Made by a program: the position numbers and the translations under genes | In this document: positions 34,689-45,502 of the stretch, piece after piece | Layout: every line of letters starts with the position of its first letter | Numbering within the stretch: the stretch's first letter is position 1 | Source of the DNA: Paulinella micropora | Lineage: Eukaryota > Cercozoa > Imbricatea > Euglyphida > Paulinellidae | NCBI GenBank assembly: GCA_019918135.1 | Contig: WBZZ01003933.1 | Span: 57,501-121,500 of the forward strand | Direction: 5' to 3' | Length of the DNA stretch: 64,000 nt | Notes under the pieces: generated by a model | What the model was told of the DNA's origin: nothing | Database searches by the model: none | Seen by the model: only the letters and a program-made list of their open reading frames with translations

Positions 34689-34735
34689 ACATAGGTTTGT
34701 GAAGCGTGATATGGCTGATAAAGGCAAAAGCACGC
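34689..34735 (+). repeat. CATAGGTTTG / GTGATATGG repeat, copy 3
   Basis: Third copy, starting 25 bases after the end of the 32.3-34.7 kb gene; differs from the others at a few bases. Confidence 0.7.
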
Positions 34736-34787
34736 CAAGAAAGTGCAAGGCTTTGTCGACTAAAAAAAAACAAATTGAATACTTTCT

Positions 34788-35057
34788 TTGCGCGCTTCGC
34801 TCGGGCCCGTGCTAGACGCCAAGCTCCCCCCGGCCCCCGCCGCGCTGGCCCGTGGAGTAAAGCCGTTCGAGCGGCTGTGCCCCCGGGAGCTCAAAGTGGT
34901 TACCACGCTTTCGTCTCACTATTGGTGTCAGCCGACTGCACGTTGCGTATCCTCGGACACAGCCAGGTCTTGCCCCCCTAGCGATCAGGTGCTGGAGACT
35001 ACATGCGCACTGATCTCGCTTGCCAGAGCGCTCATGGTCAATTACGGATTGGATTGA
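34788..35057 (+). CDS. short unrecognised open frame, doubtful
   Basis: Ninety codons with no ATG start at the left end. The right half (KPFERLCPRELKVVTTLSSH to ALISLARALMVNYGLD) is protein-like. It may be a remnant of a gene. No motif recognised. Confidence 0.25.
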   Translation: MRASLGPVLDAKLPPAPAALARGVKPFERLCPRELKVVTTLSSHYWCQPTARCVSSDTARSCPPSDQVLETTCALISLARALMVNYGLD

Positions 35058-35432
35058 AATCTTAGAGAGGTGAACCCCTCCAGAGATTCCTACAGCTGGA
35101 AGGGAGAAAGGGCAGCACGCGGCACACCCCCCTCCCTTCTCAGAGGCCCCAATCGAAGCAAAGCACCAAAACCCGACCTAACGTCAGGGTTTGGTGCGAG
35201 ATTTAGAACCTAAACAAACTAATACAAGTCCTGACGACCCAATGCCAGCAGTCTCAAGAGGATATTGCGACTGGCGTTCATGTCGCGTCCGTGCTGCAGG
35301 GCGCACCACTCACAGCTGTACGTCTTGGCAGCTTTGATGTCTCTCCACAGCGCCCCGCATTGCGTACACGCCTGTGTGGTGAACTCCTCGTTGCAGATCA
35401 GCACTTTGCACTTGCCTGCATACTCTCGCTGC

Positions 35433-35493
35433 GCAGCCCGCTGGCGCGGGCTGCAAGGGGGGTCACGGGGGGCGGCGCCCCCCGCATCTGGCG
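35433..35493. repeat. double-hairpin element 1
   Basis: First hairpin CAGCCCGCTGGCGCGGGCTG, spacer, then second hairpin GGGGGGCGGCGCCCCCC. Sits in the TnpB gene between RuvC-I and the zinc ribbon and brings a stop. Confidence 0.85.
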
Positions 35494-35761
35494 GCTTTCT
35501 TGTGCACGTCCTGGACCCTGTTGTACTAGATCTTGTCGCGCACTCGAGTAATAGCGCGCCGTAGGCGCCAACGGTTTCGCTTCTTGCTGCTGTCCTTAGC
35601 CAGTAGCGCGACCTTGCTCAGCAGCTTGTCTATGTGTTTCTGCAATCGGTACACGCGTGCAATGGACCCGCGGCCCCATTCGGTTATCGCGCCCGAGTCC
35701 GCGTGGTACATGGTTAGAAAGCTCCTGACACCCAGATCAATGCTCACTACACGCTTGGAGT

Positions 35762-35825
35762 CCAGCCCGCTGCCGCGGGCTGAAAGGGTAGCAAGGGGGG
35801 GCGCGGGGGGCTTGCCCCCGGGTCC
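35762..35825. repeat. double-hairpin element 2
   Basis: CAGCCCGCTGCCGCGGGCTG plus GGGGGGCTTGCCCCC. On the TnpB strand it is read through in frame, adding about 21 residues just before the RuvC-I Asp. Confidence 0.85.
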
Positions 35826-36322
35826 CAGAAAGCCTGCAAAGAAGCCCCGCTGGCGCCCCCAGACCGTGTGCGAGATCGCGATCGTAGACCTGCGCTCCTC
35901 CCACTTGCGGGCGGAAGTTGACTCTTTTCCTGTGGAAGAACTTGCCCTTCTGGCTAAGATTTGAGATGGCGGAGGCCCTCGCCGCTTGCAGGTCCCGAAT
36001 GGCGACCGCGCGGATGTCGTAGGGCACGCTGAGAAGCCACGGCCTGGCTCGTACAAATTCACTGTCCTCTTGCACAAACCGCAGGCGCAGAGTATCTAGA
36101 TCAAAGTCGCCCAAGCAGCGCATTCTCCCGCCCATGTCGGCCCTTCTTTGCTCTCGGCGCTCCTTTTGTTCTTGACGTTCCTTTGCTTTCCTGGCCTTGA
36201 TCTCCTCGGGCGTCTCCTCCTTATATTCCTTTTCTTTTTGCTCCTGCTGCTTTTCCTCTTTTTTTTATCTCTTGTGCTTGCCGGGCTTTTCCTGCTTCTT
36301 TTCTTGGCGCCGTCTCTTTTTA

Positions 36323-36392
36323 CCAGCCCGCTGACGCGGGCTGGAGGGAAGCACGCTGGGCTTTAAGGGGGGGCGCGGGGGGCATGCCCCCC
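36323..36392. repeat. double-hairpin element 3
   Basis: CAGCCCGCTGACGCGGGCTG plus CGGGGGGCATGCCCCCCG, with a longer spacer than the other copies. Lies between the TnpB N-terminal segment and the Lys/Glu-rich stretch. Confidence 0.85.
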
Positions 36393-36664
36393 GGGAACTG
36401 CTCGAAATAACAGCCAGGCCTTACGCACCCAAGCTTGCCTAACCTCTTTGCCCTTGGTCTTTGGGTAGATCCTGCACGTGAGTGTCTTGAGCGGGGGCGT
36501 CTTGCCCGCCTTCTTGTTCAGACTAAACTTCTTCTTGGGCACCTTGTTCTGGGTGTCGTCTGCTTTGGCCGCGTAACGTCGCGCGTTGACCTGAGTTGCG
36601 GGCAGCAGTGCAAGTCGCGACTGCCAGGAGGTCTCCTGCAGACCTTGTGCGGTTGTCGGCTCGT

Positions 36665-36717
36665 ACCAGCCCGCTGGCGCGGGCTGAAAGGGGGGCTCGG
36701 GGGGCCTTGCCCCCCGG
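36665..36717. repeat. double-hairpin element 4
   Basis: CAGCCCGCTGGCGCGGGCTG plus CGGGGGGCCTTGCCCCCCG. Lies near the 5' end of the TnpB gene. Confidence 0.85.
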
Positions 36718-36809
36718 ACTCAGTCCAGAACGGCGCATAAGCTAAAGAAGGCTCTGAAGGAGGCTGCGCGTGCTTGAACTTCCTCTCTCGGGTCTTCTCT
36801 TCTCGTGGC

Positions 36810-36852
36810 CGACCCGCCGACGTGGGCTGAAGGGGTGGCTCGGGGGGCCATG
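36810..36852. repeat. double-hairpin element 5, decayed
   Basis: GACCCGCCGACGTGGGCTG keeps most of hairpin 1; only the left arm of hairpin 2 (CGGGGGGCCATG) remains. Related single hairpins occur at about 38174, 42113 (first hairpin) and 40336, 48562 (second hairpin). Confidence 0.65.
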
Positions 36853-37800
36853 CTTTCTTGTCCCAGAGAGTGCGCCGCCTCATTGGAGAAGTCACTCGTC
36901 GGATGGCTCAGATGGAGCTTGTAGTGGAAACAGGACCCATAAAGCCAAGGGCAGGGCCATGCCTGTAGCTGGTCACAAAGTGAACAGGTTAAATTTGTGG
37001 GTTTAGAGGGAGAGCAAAAATAAACAAACTTTCTTTTTCGGAGCCCGCGGGGGGGGGAGCACCCCCACCCCCCCCCCCTCCTCCTCTCCTCCCCCTCCCT
37101 CTCCCCCTTCCCTCTCTCTCCCCCTTCCCCCTCTCTCTTCCTAGATTTCTGCGGATCCTGGCAGGATTTTTTTCTCTCTCTTTTTTTCTCGCGTGAAATT
37201 TGTCGCCAAATGTGTGTGTGCGTATTTCCCGGGCAAAAGGAAGGCGTATCAGAATTGTGCTCCGCCCATCAAAAAGTTTTTTTTTGGCACCCTTCCCCTC
37301 GGGAGAGGTTGGGGGGGGGGGGGGGACGGGGGAGAGGGAGGGAAGGGGGGGGCGTCCCCCCCCCCCCCCCTCTCCCCCTTCCCTCTCTTTCCCTCTTCCT
37401 AGATTTCTGCTGATCCCGGACAGGATTTTTTCCTCTCTTTTTTTCTTGCGTGAAATTCGTCACCAAATGTGCATGTGTGCGTATTTCCCGGGGAAAAGGA
37501 AGGTGCGCCAGAACTGTGCTCCACCAATCAAAAAATTTTCTTTGGCACCCTTCCGCTCGGGAGAGGCCCGAGGGGGAGGGGGGGGGGGAAGGGAGAAGGG
37601 AAGAGAACGGGGGCGCCCCTCCCTCCCCCCCCTCCCTTTTTCTTTCCTCTCCCCTCCCTCTTCCCTCTTCCCTCCCTCTCCCCTCTTCTCTTCGTTCCCC
37701 CTCCCCTTTTTTTTCAAACAAGATTCTTCTCTTTCTCTTTCTCTTTATTCTTTTTTTTGCACAAACTTGTCGCCAAATTTGCGTGTGTGTGCGCCTGGAA

Positions 37801-37868
37801 TGATATGGCAGAAAAAAGGCAGTATTGTCAGAAAAGCCTGGAAACGCTGCCTTTTTCGGCCATATCAC
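37801..37868. repeat. snap-back hairpin, copy 1
   Basis: TGATATGG..GAAAAAAGGCAG on the left pairs with CTGCCTTTTTCGGCCATATCA on the right, with a loop of about 27 bases. Confidence 0.85.
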
Positions 37869-39330
37869 ATGCACAGACCGCCAAGCCGCCTTCGCTAAAA
37901 GCGCCATGAAGAAAGTTCCAAAAAGTCTCCACAAGGGAGAAGGGGGGGGGGGGGCGCCCGGCATTGGGGGGTGGGGGGGGGGGGGCTTAGTTGAGGCGTT
38001 TCATTGTTTGGTAGCTTCTGCGCTCTCCTCTCTCCCCTCTTTCCCTTCCTTTGTTCTTTGAGCCCCCCGGGCTCAGGGGGCTCAGGGGGGAGAAGAGAAA
38101 AAAAAGGGGAGGGGGGGGCGCCCCCCCCATCTGTGGGCTCTCAAAAAAGTTCACTTAGTTTTGCTCCCCCTTCAGCCCGCGCCGGCGGGCTGGCTTCTCA
38201 GTGTCAAGTATAAGACTTTGTCGAGCTTTAATTCAGCGTATTTTACACATTCTTGGCGCGCCCCCCTCCCCTTTTTTTCTCCCTCTCTTAGTTCTCAGTG
38301 CCAAAATTAAAACTTTGTCAAGAATTTTTTTTATTTGTACATTCTTAGCGCGCCCCTACCCTCCCCCGCTCCCGATTCTCAGACGGGGGACTAAGACAAT
38401 TCATGCTTCCTCCTCCCCGGCCTCTTCCCTCTCCCTCGCATAGTTCTCAGTGTCAAGTGTAAGACTCTGTCGAGCTTTAATTAAAAAAAGATTTACGTTT
38501 TCTTGGCGCGCCCTCCTCCCGCTTCCCTCTCCCGACGGGGGGGGGGGGGGGGCGCCCCCTTTCTCCCCCCTCCCCCTCTCCTCTTTAAATTTGTTTTGTA
38601 CCTCCCCTCCCTTGAGTCCGGGGGGCTCAAAGAGCAGGGGGCAGAACACAAAACTAAGAAAATGCCACTGGGTTCATGCCGGGGCGCCCCCTCCCCTGCA
38701 TCCAAAGATTCTTTCTGCCACCCTCCTCTCCCTTTCCCTCTCCGTCTCTCAGTTCTCAGTGGCAAGTTTACGACTTTGTCGAGCTTTAATTCAGCGTAAA
38801 TCGCACTTTCTTGACGCCCCCCCCCCCTACACCCCGCACCCCCTGAGCCCAGGGGCTCCAGGAGCAGGGCAAGGGGGGAAGGGCGCAAAAGCTTAAACAA
38901 AAAATAAATACTTGACACTTTTCCCCCTCTCTCTTCTCTTCTCCCTTGTCGAGACTTTTTAAACTACATTTTTTTTGTGCATTCATAGCGCGCCCTGCCC
39001 TTCCCCTTCCCTTTCTCTCTCCTAGTTTTTAGAGACAAGTGTAAGACTTAAAGTTTGTCAAACTTTTAATTCAGCGTGTTTCACACGTTGTTTGGCGCGG
39101 AGCTGGTGCCAAGTGTAAGACCGTCGAGTTTTTATTAAAAAAATCGCTTTTTATTGTTTGTACATTATTAGCGCGCCCCTGCCCCTCCCTCTTCCCACTC
39201 CCGCTCCCGAGTCTCAGACGGGCACTAAGACAATTCGTGCTTCCCCCCGCCCCTTCCCTCTCCCTCTCTTAGTTCTCAGTGATTTTTTTATTCATGTTTT
39301 CTTGTATATTTTAGCGCGCCCCTACCCTAG

Positions 39331-39396
39331 TGATATAGCCGGAAAAAGGCAGTTCTACCAAAAAACCTGGAAGCACTGCCTTTTCCGGTCGTATCA
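39331..39396. repeat. snap-back hairpin, copy 2 (variant arm)
   Basis: TGATATAGCCGGAAAAAGGCAG pairs with CTGCCTTTTCCGGTCGTATCA. Same variant type as the copies at 43147 and 45503. Confidence 0.8.
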
Positions 39397-39419
39397 TAGT
39401 CGTGCAAAACTTAGCGCCA

Positions 39420-39626
39420 AATGAACGGGCCGCTCCGGTTTTTTTTCCTCGGGGTAACATATGTTTTCCCGCGGGAAGAAAAGCGCACCAAAGTTTTTTT
39501 TTGTTGCGCCAATGACAAGTTTTTTTACCCCTCCCCCTTCGGAGGGAGGAGGGAGCGGGAAGATAAGGGGGAGGGGGAAGATAAGGGGGAGGGGGGAGAG
39601 AAGGGGGAGGGGGGAGAGAACGGGGG

Positions 39627-39672
<46 letters not shown>

Positions 39673-41040
39673 CCCTCCCTCTCTCTCCCCCTTAAAACAA
39701 ACGAAAGGGGGGAGGGAGGAGGGGAGGGTTTTCCTCCCTCTCCCCTCCCTCTTCCATCTTCCCTCTTTCTTCCCTCTTCCATCTTCCCTCTTTCTCCCCT
39801 CTCCCCTCTTCCCTCCCTCTCCCCTCTTCCCTTCGTTCGCCCTCCCCTTTTTTTTCAAACGATTTTTCTCTTTCTCTCTTATTTTTGCACAAAACTTGTC
39901 GCCAAATTTGCGTATGTGTGCGCCTGGAATGATATGGCCAAAAAAGGCAGTATTGCCAGAAAAGCCTGGGAACGCTGCCTTTTTCGGCCATATCACATGT
40001 ACAGACCGCCAAGCCGCCATATTTTGCGTCATCAAGAAAGTACCAAAAAGAAATGTACTCGTTCAGCCGGAGTCTCGACAAGGGGGAAGGGGGGGGGGGG
40101 CGCCCGGCATTGGGGGGCTCAGTCGAGGCATTTCATATATAATTTTTTGGTAGCTTCTGCGCTCTTTCCCTTGCCCTTTCCCTGTTCTTTGAGCCCCCCG
40201 GGCTCAGGGGGCTCAGGGGAAAGAAAGAAAAAAAAAGGGAGAGGGGGGGGGGGGGCGCCCCCCCCCCCCCCCCCTGTGGGCTCCCAAAAAAAAGTTTACT
40301 TATTTTTGCTATCTCTAAAGCCACAAATTTAACCTGGTCCGGGGGGCAAGGCCCCCCCCAGCCCCCCTCCCCCTTTTCTCCCTCTCTTAGTTCTCAGTGC
40401 CAAAACTAAAACTTAAGAATTTTGTTTGTACATTCTTAGCGCGCCCCTGCCCCTTCCCTTTTTTTGGTTCCAGTGTAAGACCGTCGACTAAGACGATTCG
40501 TGCTCTCCCCCCTTCCCCTGCCTCGACCCCTTCTCTCTTCGTTCTCAGTGCCAAGTGTAAGACCTTGTCGAGTTTTAATAAAAAGATTTCGCACATTCTT
40601 TGGCGCCTCCCTCCCCCCTGCCACTTCTCTCGCCAGCTCCCAGTTCTTTCCTAGTTCTCAGCTCCAAGATTAAAAGCTTTTCCAGGGATTTTCTTAAATC
40701 TTTTTTTGTACATTCTTAGCGCATCCCTTCCCTCTCCATCTCTCAGTTGTTCAGTGGCAAGTGTACGACTTTGTCGAGCTTTAATTCAGCGTAATTTTCG
40801 TTTTGTACTTTCTTGGTGCCCCTTCTCCCAGGGTGGCCCCCTCGCCCTCTCTCGTTTGAATTTGTCTTGTGCCCTCCCTTCTCCCCTGAGCACAGGGGCT
40901 CAAAAAGCAGAGGGGAGGGGGAAGGGAAAGGCGCATAAGTTACAAAAAAATTTCTGCGCTCCCCTGCCCCTTCTCCTTCCCACTCCCGCTCCCGAGTCTT
41001 AGACAGGGACTAAGACAATTCGTGCTTCCCCCCTTGCATT
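39420..41040 (+). repeat. long direct repeat, left copy
   Basis: About 1.6 kb matches 47680-49370 in the same orientation. It starts at the AACGGGCCGCTCCGGT / ACATATGTTTTCCCGCGG segment, passes the polypyrimidine block, hairpin and GAGCCCCCCGGGCTC palindrome, and continues through a run of minus-oriented 3' modules to CGAGTCT-AGAC-GGGACTAAGA. Shorter copies of its first half lie at about 41310-42170 and 43235-44060. Confidence 0.75.
39930..39995. repeat. snap-back hairpin, copy 3
   Basis: TGATATGGCCAAAAAAGGCAG pairs with CTGCCTTTTTCGGCCATATCA. Confidence 0.85.
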
Positions 41041-41733
41041 TCTCTCTCTTAGTTCTCAGTGCCAAAATTAAAACTTTGTCAAGGATTTTTTTTATTTTTT
41101 TACATTCCTAGCGCGCTTCTGCCCCTCCTGCCCCTTCCCTCTCCCACTCATAGTTTTCAGTTCCAAGTGTAAGACTGTCGAGCTTTAATTCAGCGTATTC
41201 TTTTTCGCACTTTCTTAGCGCGCCCCCACTCCTCCCTCTTTCCTGCCCTGCTCCTCGGGAGGGTGAGATATGGTCAAATTTTGGGAGTGATATAGTCGTG
41301 CAAAACTTAGCGCCAAATGAACGGGCCGCTCCGGTCTCTTTCCTCGGGGGGGGGGTAACATATGTTTTCCCGCGGAAAGAAACGCGCGCCAATTCTTTTT
41401 TTTTGTTGCGCAAATGACAAGTTTTTTTACCCCTCTCCCTTCAGAGGGAGGAGGGAGCGGGAAAAGAACGGGGGCGCCCCTCTCTCTCCCCCCTCCCTCT
41501 CTCTTCCCCTTTAAACAAACGAAAGGGGGGAGTAAACAAACGAAAGAGGGGAGGGGGGGGGAGGGGAGTGTTTTCCTCCCTCTTCCCTCTCTCCTCCCTC
41601 TTCTATCTTCCCTCCCTCTCCCCTCTTCCCTCCTTTCCCCCTCCCCCTTTTTTTCAAACAAGATTTTTCTCTTTCTCTCTTCTTTTTTTTGCACAAAACT
41701 TGTCGCCAAATTTGCGTATGTGTGCGCCTGGAA

Positions 41734-41800
41734 TGATATGGCCGAAAAAAGGTAGTATTGCCAGAAAAGCCTGGAAACGCTGCCTTTTTCGGCCATATCA
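41734..41800. repeat. snap-back hairpin, copy 4
   Basis: TGATATGGCCGAAAAAAGG pairs with CTGCCTTTTTCGGCCATATCA. Confidence 0.85.
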
Positions 41801-43146
41801 CATGCACAGACCGCCAAGCCGCCTTCGCTAAAAGCGTCATGAAGAAAGTTCCAAAAAGTCTCGACAAGGGAGGAGGGGGGGGGGCGCCCGGTATTGGGGG
41901 GGGGGGGGGGAGGGGGCTTAGTTGAGGCGTTTCATTTTTTTGGTAGCTTCTGCGCTCTCCCCCCTCCTCCCCTCCCTTGTTCTTTGAGCCCCCGGGCTCA
42001 GTGGGCTCAGGGGGAAGAAGAGAAAAAAAGTGGAGGGGGGGGGCGCCCCCCCCCCCTCCTCTCCATCTGTGGGCTCTCAAAAAAAGTTCACTTATTTTTG
42101 CTCCTCCCTTCAGCTCGCGTCGGCGGGTTGGCTTCTCAGTGTCAAGTGTAAGACTCTGTCGAGCTTTAATTAAAAAAAGATTTACGTTTTCTTGGCGCGC
42201 CCTCTTCCCCCTTCTCCCGCTCCTCCTCGTTCTCAGATAAGAGGCAAAGACAGATCGTGATTGTCCCTCCCCTGCTCCGTTGCTCTTCCGTCCCCTGTTT
42301 TTAGACAGGGGTGCCCCCTCGTCCTCTCTCTTTTAAATTTGCCTTGTGCCTCCCATTCCCCCTGAGCACAGGGGCTCAAAAAGCAGAGGGGAGGGGGAAG
42401 GGAAAGGCGCAGAAGTTACAAAAAGTTTTCTGCGCTCCCCTGCCTCTTTCCTCTCCCACTCTCAGTTTTCGGTGCTAAGCGTAAGACCGCCGAGCTTTAA
42501 TTAAGCGTAAATCGCACTTTCCTGGCCCCCCCCCTCCCCCCGCCCCCTCTGAGCCCAGGGGGGCTCAAGGAGCAGGGCAAGGGGGAGAGGGAAGGGCGCA
42601 AAAGCTAAAAAAAAAAAAATACTTGACACCCCTCCCCCTCTCTCTTCTCTTCTCCCTTGTCGAGACTTTTTAAACTACATTTTATTTTGTACATTCATAG
42701 CGCGCACTGCCCTTCCCCTTCCCTTTCTCTCTCCTAGTTTTTAGAGCCAAGTGTAAGACTTAAGGTTTGTCGAACTTTTAATTCAGCGTATTTCACACAT
42801 TCTTTGGCGCGGGGCTGGTACCAAGTGTAAGGCTGTCGAGTATTTATCAAAAAGATCGCACTTTCCTGGCGCCTTCTCGGCCTCTTCCCTCTCCCTCTCT
42901 TAGTTGTCAGTGTCAAGTGTAAGGCTTTGTCGACCTTTAATAACAAAAAATTCATAGATTCTTGCGCGCCCCCTGCCCCTTCCCTCTCCTACTTATAGTT
43001 TTCGGTTCCAAGTGTAAGACAGTCGAGCTTTAATTCAGCGTAATCTTTTTTGCACTTTCTTAGCGTGCCCCCACTCCTCCCCTTTCCCGCTCTGCTCCTC
43101 GGGGGGGGGGGAGAGGATGTGGGTGTGATATTGTCAAATTTTGGGA

Positions 43147-43211
43147 TGATATAGCTGAAAAAAGGCAGTTCTACCAAAAACCTGGAAGCACTGCCTTTTC
43201 CGATCGTATCA
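43147..43211. repeat. snap-back hairpin, copy 5 (variant arm)
   Basis: TGATATAGCTGAAAAAAGGCAG pairs with CTGCCTTTTCCGATCGTATCA; lies at the inner end of the left inverted-repeat arm. Confidence 0.8.
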
Positions 43212-43232
43212 TAGTCGTGCAAAACTTAGCGC

Positions 43233-44480
43233 CAAATGAACCGGCCGCTCCGGTCTTTTTCCTCGGGGTAACATATGTTTTCCCGCGGAAAAAAACGCGC
43301 GCCAAAGTTTTTTTTTGTTGCGCAAATGATAAGTTTTTTATACCCCTCCCCCTTCGGAGGGAGGAGGGAGCGGGAAGATAAGGGGGAGGGGGGAGAGAAG
43401 GGGGAGGGGAAGAAAAAGGGGAGAGGGGGGAAATAGGGGGAAGGGAAGAGAACGGGGCGCCCCTCTCTCTCCCCCCTCCCTCTCTCTTCCCCTTGAAACA
43501 AACGAAAGGGGGGAGGGGGGAGGGAGGGGAGGGTTTTCCTCCCTCTTCCCTCTCCCCTCCCTCTTCCATCTTCCCTCTTTCTTCCCTCTCCCCTCTTCCC
43601 TCTTCCCTTCGTTCCCCCTCCCCTTTTTTTTCAAACAAGATTTTTCTCTTTCTCTTTCTCTCTTCTTTTTTTGCACAAAACTTGTCGCCAAATTTGCGTA
43701 TGTGTGCGCCTGGAATGATATGGCCGAAAAAGGCAATATTGCCAGAAAATCCTGAGAACGCTGCCTTTTTCGGCCACATCATACGCACAGACCGTGAAGC
43801 CGCAATATTTTGCGCCATCAAGAAAGTACCAAAAAGAAATGTACTCGTTTAGCCGGAGTCTCGACAAGGGGGAAGGGGAGGGGGGGGGGGGCTTAGTCGA
43901 GGCGTTTCATGTATTTTTTTGGTAGCTTCTGCGCTCTCTCCCTTGCCCTTCCCCTGTTCTTTGACCCCCCCGGGCTCAGGGGGCTCAGGGGAAAGAAAGA
44001 AAAAAAAGGGGGAGGGGGGGGGCGCCCCTCACCTTTTTCTCCCTCTCTTAGTTCTCAGTGCCAAAACTAAAACTTTGTCAAGAATTTTTTGTATTGTTTG
44101 TACATTCTTAGCGCGTCCCTGCCCCTTCCCTTTTTTCTGGTTCCAGTGTAAGACCGTCGAGCTTTAATTATAAAAAGATTTACGTTTTCTTGGCGCGCCC
44201 CCCCTCCCCCTCCCCCCTCTCTCTTCGTTCTCAGTGCCAAGTGTAAGACCCTGTCGAGTTTTGATAAAAAGATTTCGCACATTCTTTGTCGCCTCCCTCC
44301 CCCCTGCCACTTCTCTCGCCAGCTCCCAGTTTTCTCCTAGTTCTCAGCTCCAAGATTAAAAGCTTTGTCAGGGATTTCTTATTATCTTTTTTTGTACATT
44401 CTTTGCGCGTCCCTTCCCTCTCCCTCTCTCAGTGGCAAGTGTAAGGCCGTCGAGTTTTAACTCAGCGTAATTTTCGTTTT
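43233..44480 (+). repeat. partial copy of the direct repeat inside the inverted-repeat loop
   Basis: 43235-44060 follows the first half of the 39.4-40.3 kb unit and 44040-44480 follows a set of minus-oriented 3' modules (about 44049, 44129, 44229, 44339, 44431). It leads directly to the ADP-ribosylglycohydrolase-like gene. Confidence 0.7.
43716..43781. repeat. snap-back hairpin, copy 6
   Basis: TGATATGGCCGAAAAAGGCA pairs with TGCCTTTTTCGGCCACATCA. Confidence 0.85.
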
Positions 44481-44608
44481 GTACTTTCTTGGCGCGCCCT
44501 CTCTCCGCTCCTCCCCGTTCTCAGATAAGAGGCAAAGATAGATCGTGCTTGTCCCTCCCCTTTCGGAGGTGGCTGTTGGAGCTGGGTTTGCTGGATGCTA
44601 GGACTGTC

Positions 44609-45454
44609 ATGCTTCACGGCTCGGTACTCTTTGGCTTTGGATTTGCTTTTCTTCTTTCTCCTGTTTCTCTCCCGAGTGTTGTATCAAGGTTATATAATAA
44701 ATCAAATGTCCCTGCGCGAGGCCACTCCGCCCAAAGGGTTGTGAGGCAGCCCGTCGCAGCCCGTGAAAGCCCTTGGCCTGCCGAGGCACAATTATATGAC
44801 CATGCGATAAGCATCCTGCTGGGGAGCATGTTTGGCGACCTGAGGCCTTCCCGAGAACAGACGACTATGGGGCAGCCCAGCAGGTGGACTGGGCATACTG
44901 CCATGATGTTGTGCCTGTTAGACACGCTCGTGTTGACTAAGCGCGGCCAAGTAGTAAACCCTATCAAGCTGCGCCAGAGCTTCGACAGGCCATTCCCTGT
45001 GTTAAAAGACAGCAAAACCAAACCATGCAGCGCCCCCCTTTTGCGCACGGCCCCCGTCGCTATCAAGTACCACGACAACGCCAAGCTGTGTCTGCTGGCG
45101 GCGTACGTGCAAAGCAAAACGACGCACGAGCACCCGGCGACGCTCCAGTGCGCCATGGTCTTTTCTTTTCTCCTCTATCGCGCGCTGCGCCTCATCAAGA
45201 AAGGACAAGCGCCCAGGCTTAGCCGGGTTCTAGGTAGCGACGACAACTCTCTTGCGTATGAAATGAGCCACGAAGTGGCCGGTATGTGGGGGGCGGCGCT
45301 GTCGTGGTCAAAAACTCTGTCCACCTTTCGCAGCCTTGGTAGACCGCAACCCCGCGCGCCCCAGAGTTTATACGAAAGCCCTCCAGCGGATTGGCGCAGT
45401 TTGGCAAGTTCAGGGCTCGCTGTTTTCAATCTGCAGGCAATCTCCTGTCCCTAG
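44609..45454 (+). pseudogene. ADP-ribosylglycohydrolase-like protein, degenerate
   Basis: A continuous frame from ATG 44609 to TAG at 45452. After an N-terminal region with a hydrophobic stretch, YDHAISILLGSMFGD matches the start of DraG/ADPRH domains. RWTGHTAMMLCLLDTLV matches the metal-binding segment, where TDDT is expected but TGHT is found. PLLRTAPVAI and the TTHEHPATLQCAM segment match the middle of the family (MRxAPL and THxHP). The C-terminal GxDxDT metal site is not seen. The family removes ADP-ribose from proteins; this copy lacks key acidic residues and is probably inactive or repurposed. It is the only gene between the two inverted-repeat arms. Confidence 0.7.
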
Positions 45455-45502
45455 GCAGCCAAAATTAGGTTCATATATTTGACGCTAAGTTTTGCACGAC
45501 TA

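Larger units (their letters stand above)
35219..36895 (-). pseudogene. tnpB: IS607/Fanzor-like TnpB nuclease, disrupted by double-hairpin elements
   Basis: Read from the right, an N-terminal segment (LTCRIYPKTKGKEVRQAW at about 36485-36430) fits the start of TnpB. A Lys/Glu-rich stretch follows, then RPWLLSVPYDIRAVAIRDLQ typical of IS607-type TnpB, and RuvC-I (VVSIDLGVRSF, Asp codon at 35736-35738). The C-terminal zinc ribbon (CTQCGALW...CEWC) and GRDMNASRNIL end the frame at 35219. The RuvC-II region with its catalytic Glu, expected between HKKAAR and the zinc ribbon, is absent; a repeat element (35433-35493) sits there. A TAG at 35526 and frame changes add to the damage. TnpB proteins are RNA-guided DNA nucleases; this copy should be inactive. 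No TnpA partner is visible. Confidence 0.75.
36896..39419. repeat. repeat-dense, gene-free block
   Basis: Two diverged copies of the large repeat unit begin at about 37190 and 37445 (TGAAATT-GTC-CCAAATGTG...GGGAAAAGGAAGG). Long G/C runs, a hairpin at 37801, GAGCCCCCCGGGCTC palindromes (about 38057) and at least six minus-oriented 3' modules (about 38196, 38291, 38442, 38753, 39025, 39108) follow. Open frames here encode only simple Pro/Ser/Phe or Glu/Arg/Gly strings. I find no gene. Confidence 0.7.
41190..43232 (+). repeat. left arm of a 2-kb inverted repeat
   Basis: Matches the reverse complement of 45480-47385. The inner edge is at GCGCTAAGTTTTGCACGAC read on the minus strand. The arm includes two hairpins, several 3' modules, and the GAGCCCCCGGGCTC palindrome. 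Small indels, mostly in G/C runs, separate the arms, plus one larger gap near 41230-41320 relative to the right arm. Confidence 0.8.

Noticed and set aside
37200-37964. Long open frames on both strands (up to 230 codons)
   Set aside because: They consist of Pro/Ser/Phe or Arg/Glu/Gly strings produced by C, T, G and A runs and end within repeats; no protein-like segment.
39421-40332. 303-codon frame on the plus strand and its antisense partner
   Set aside because: Lies wholly within the large direct repeat; simple-sequence translation, and equivalent frames at 41.4, 43.5 and 47.9 kb are disrupted differently by homopolymer length.
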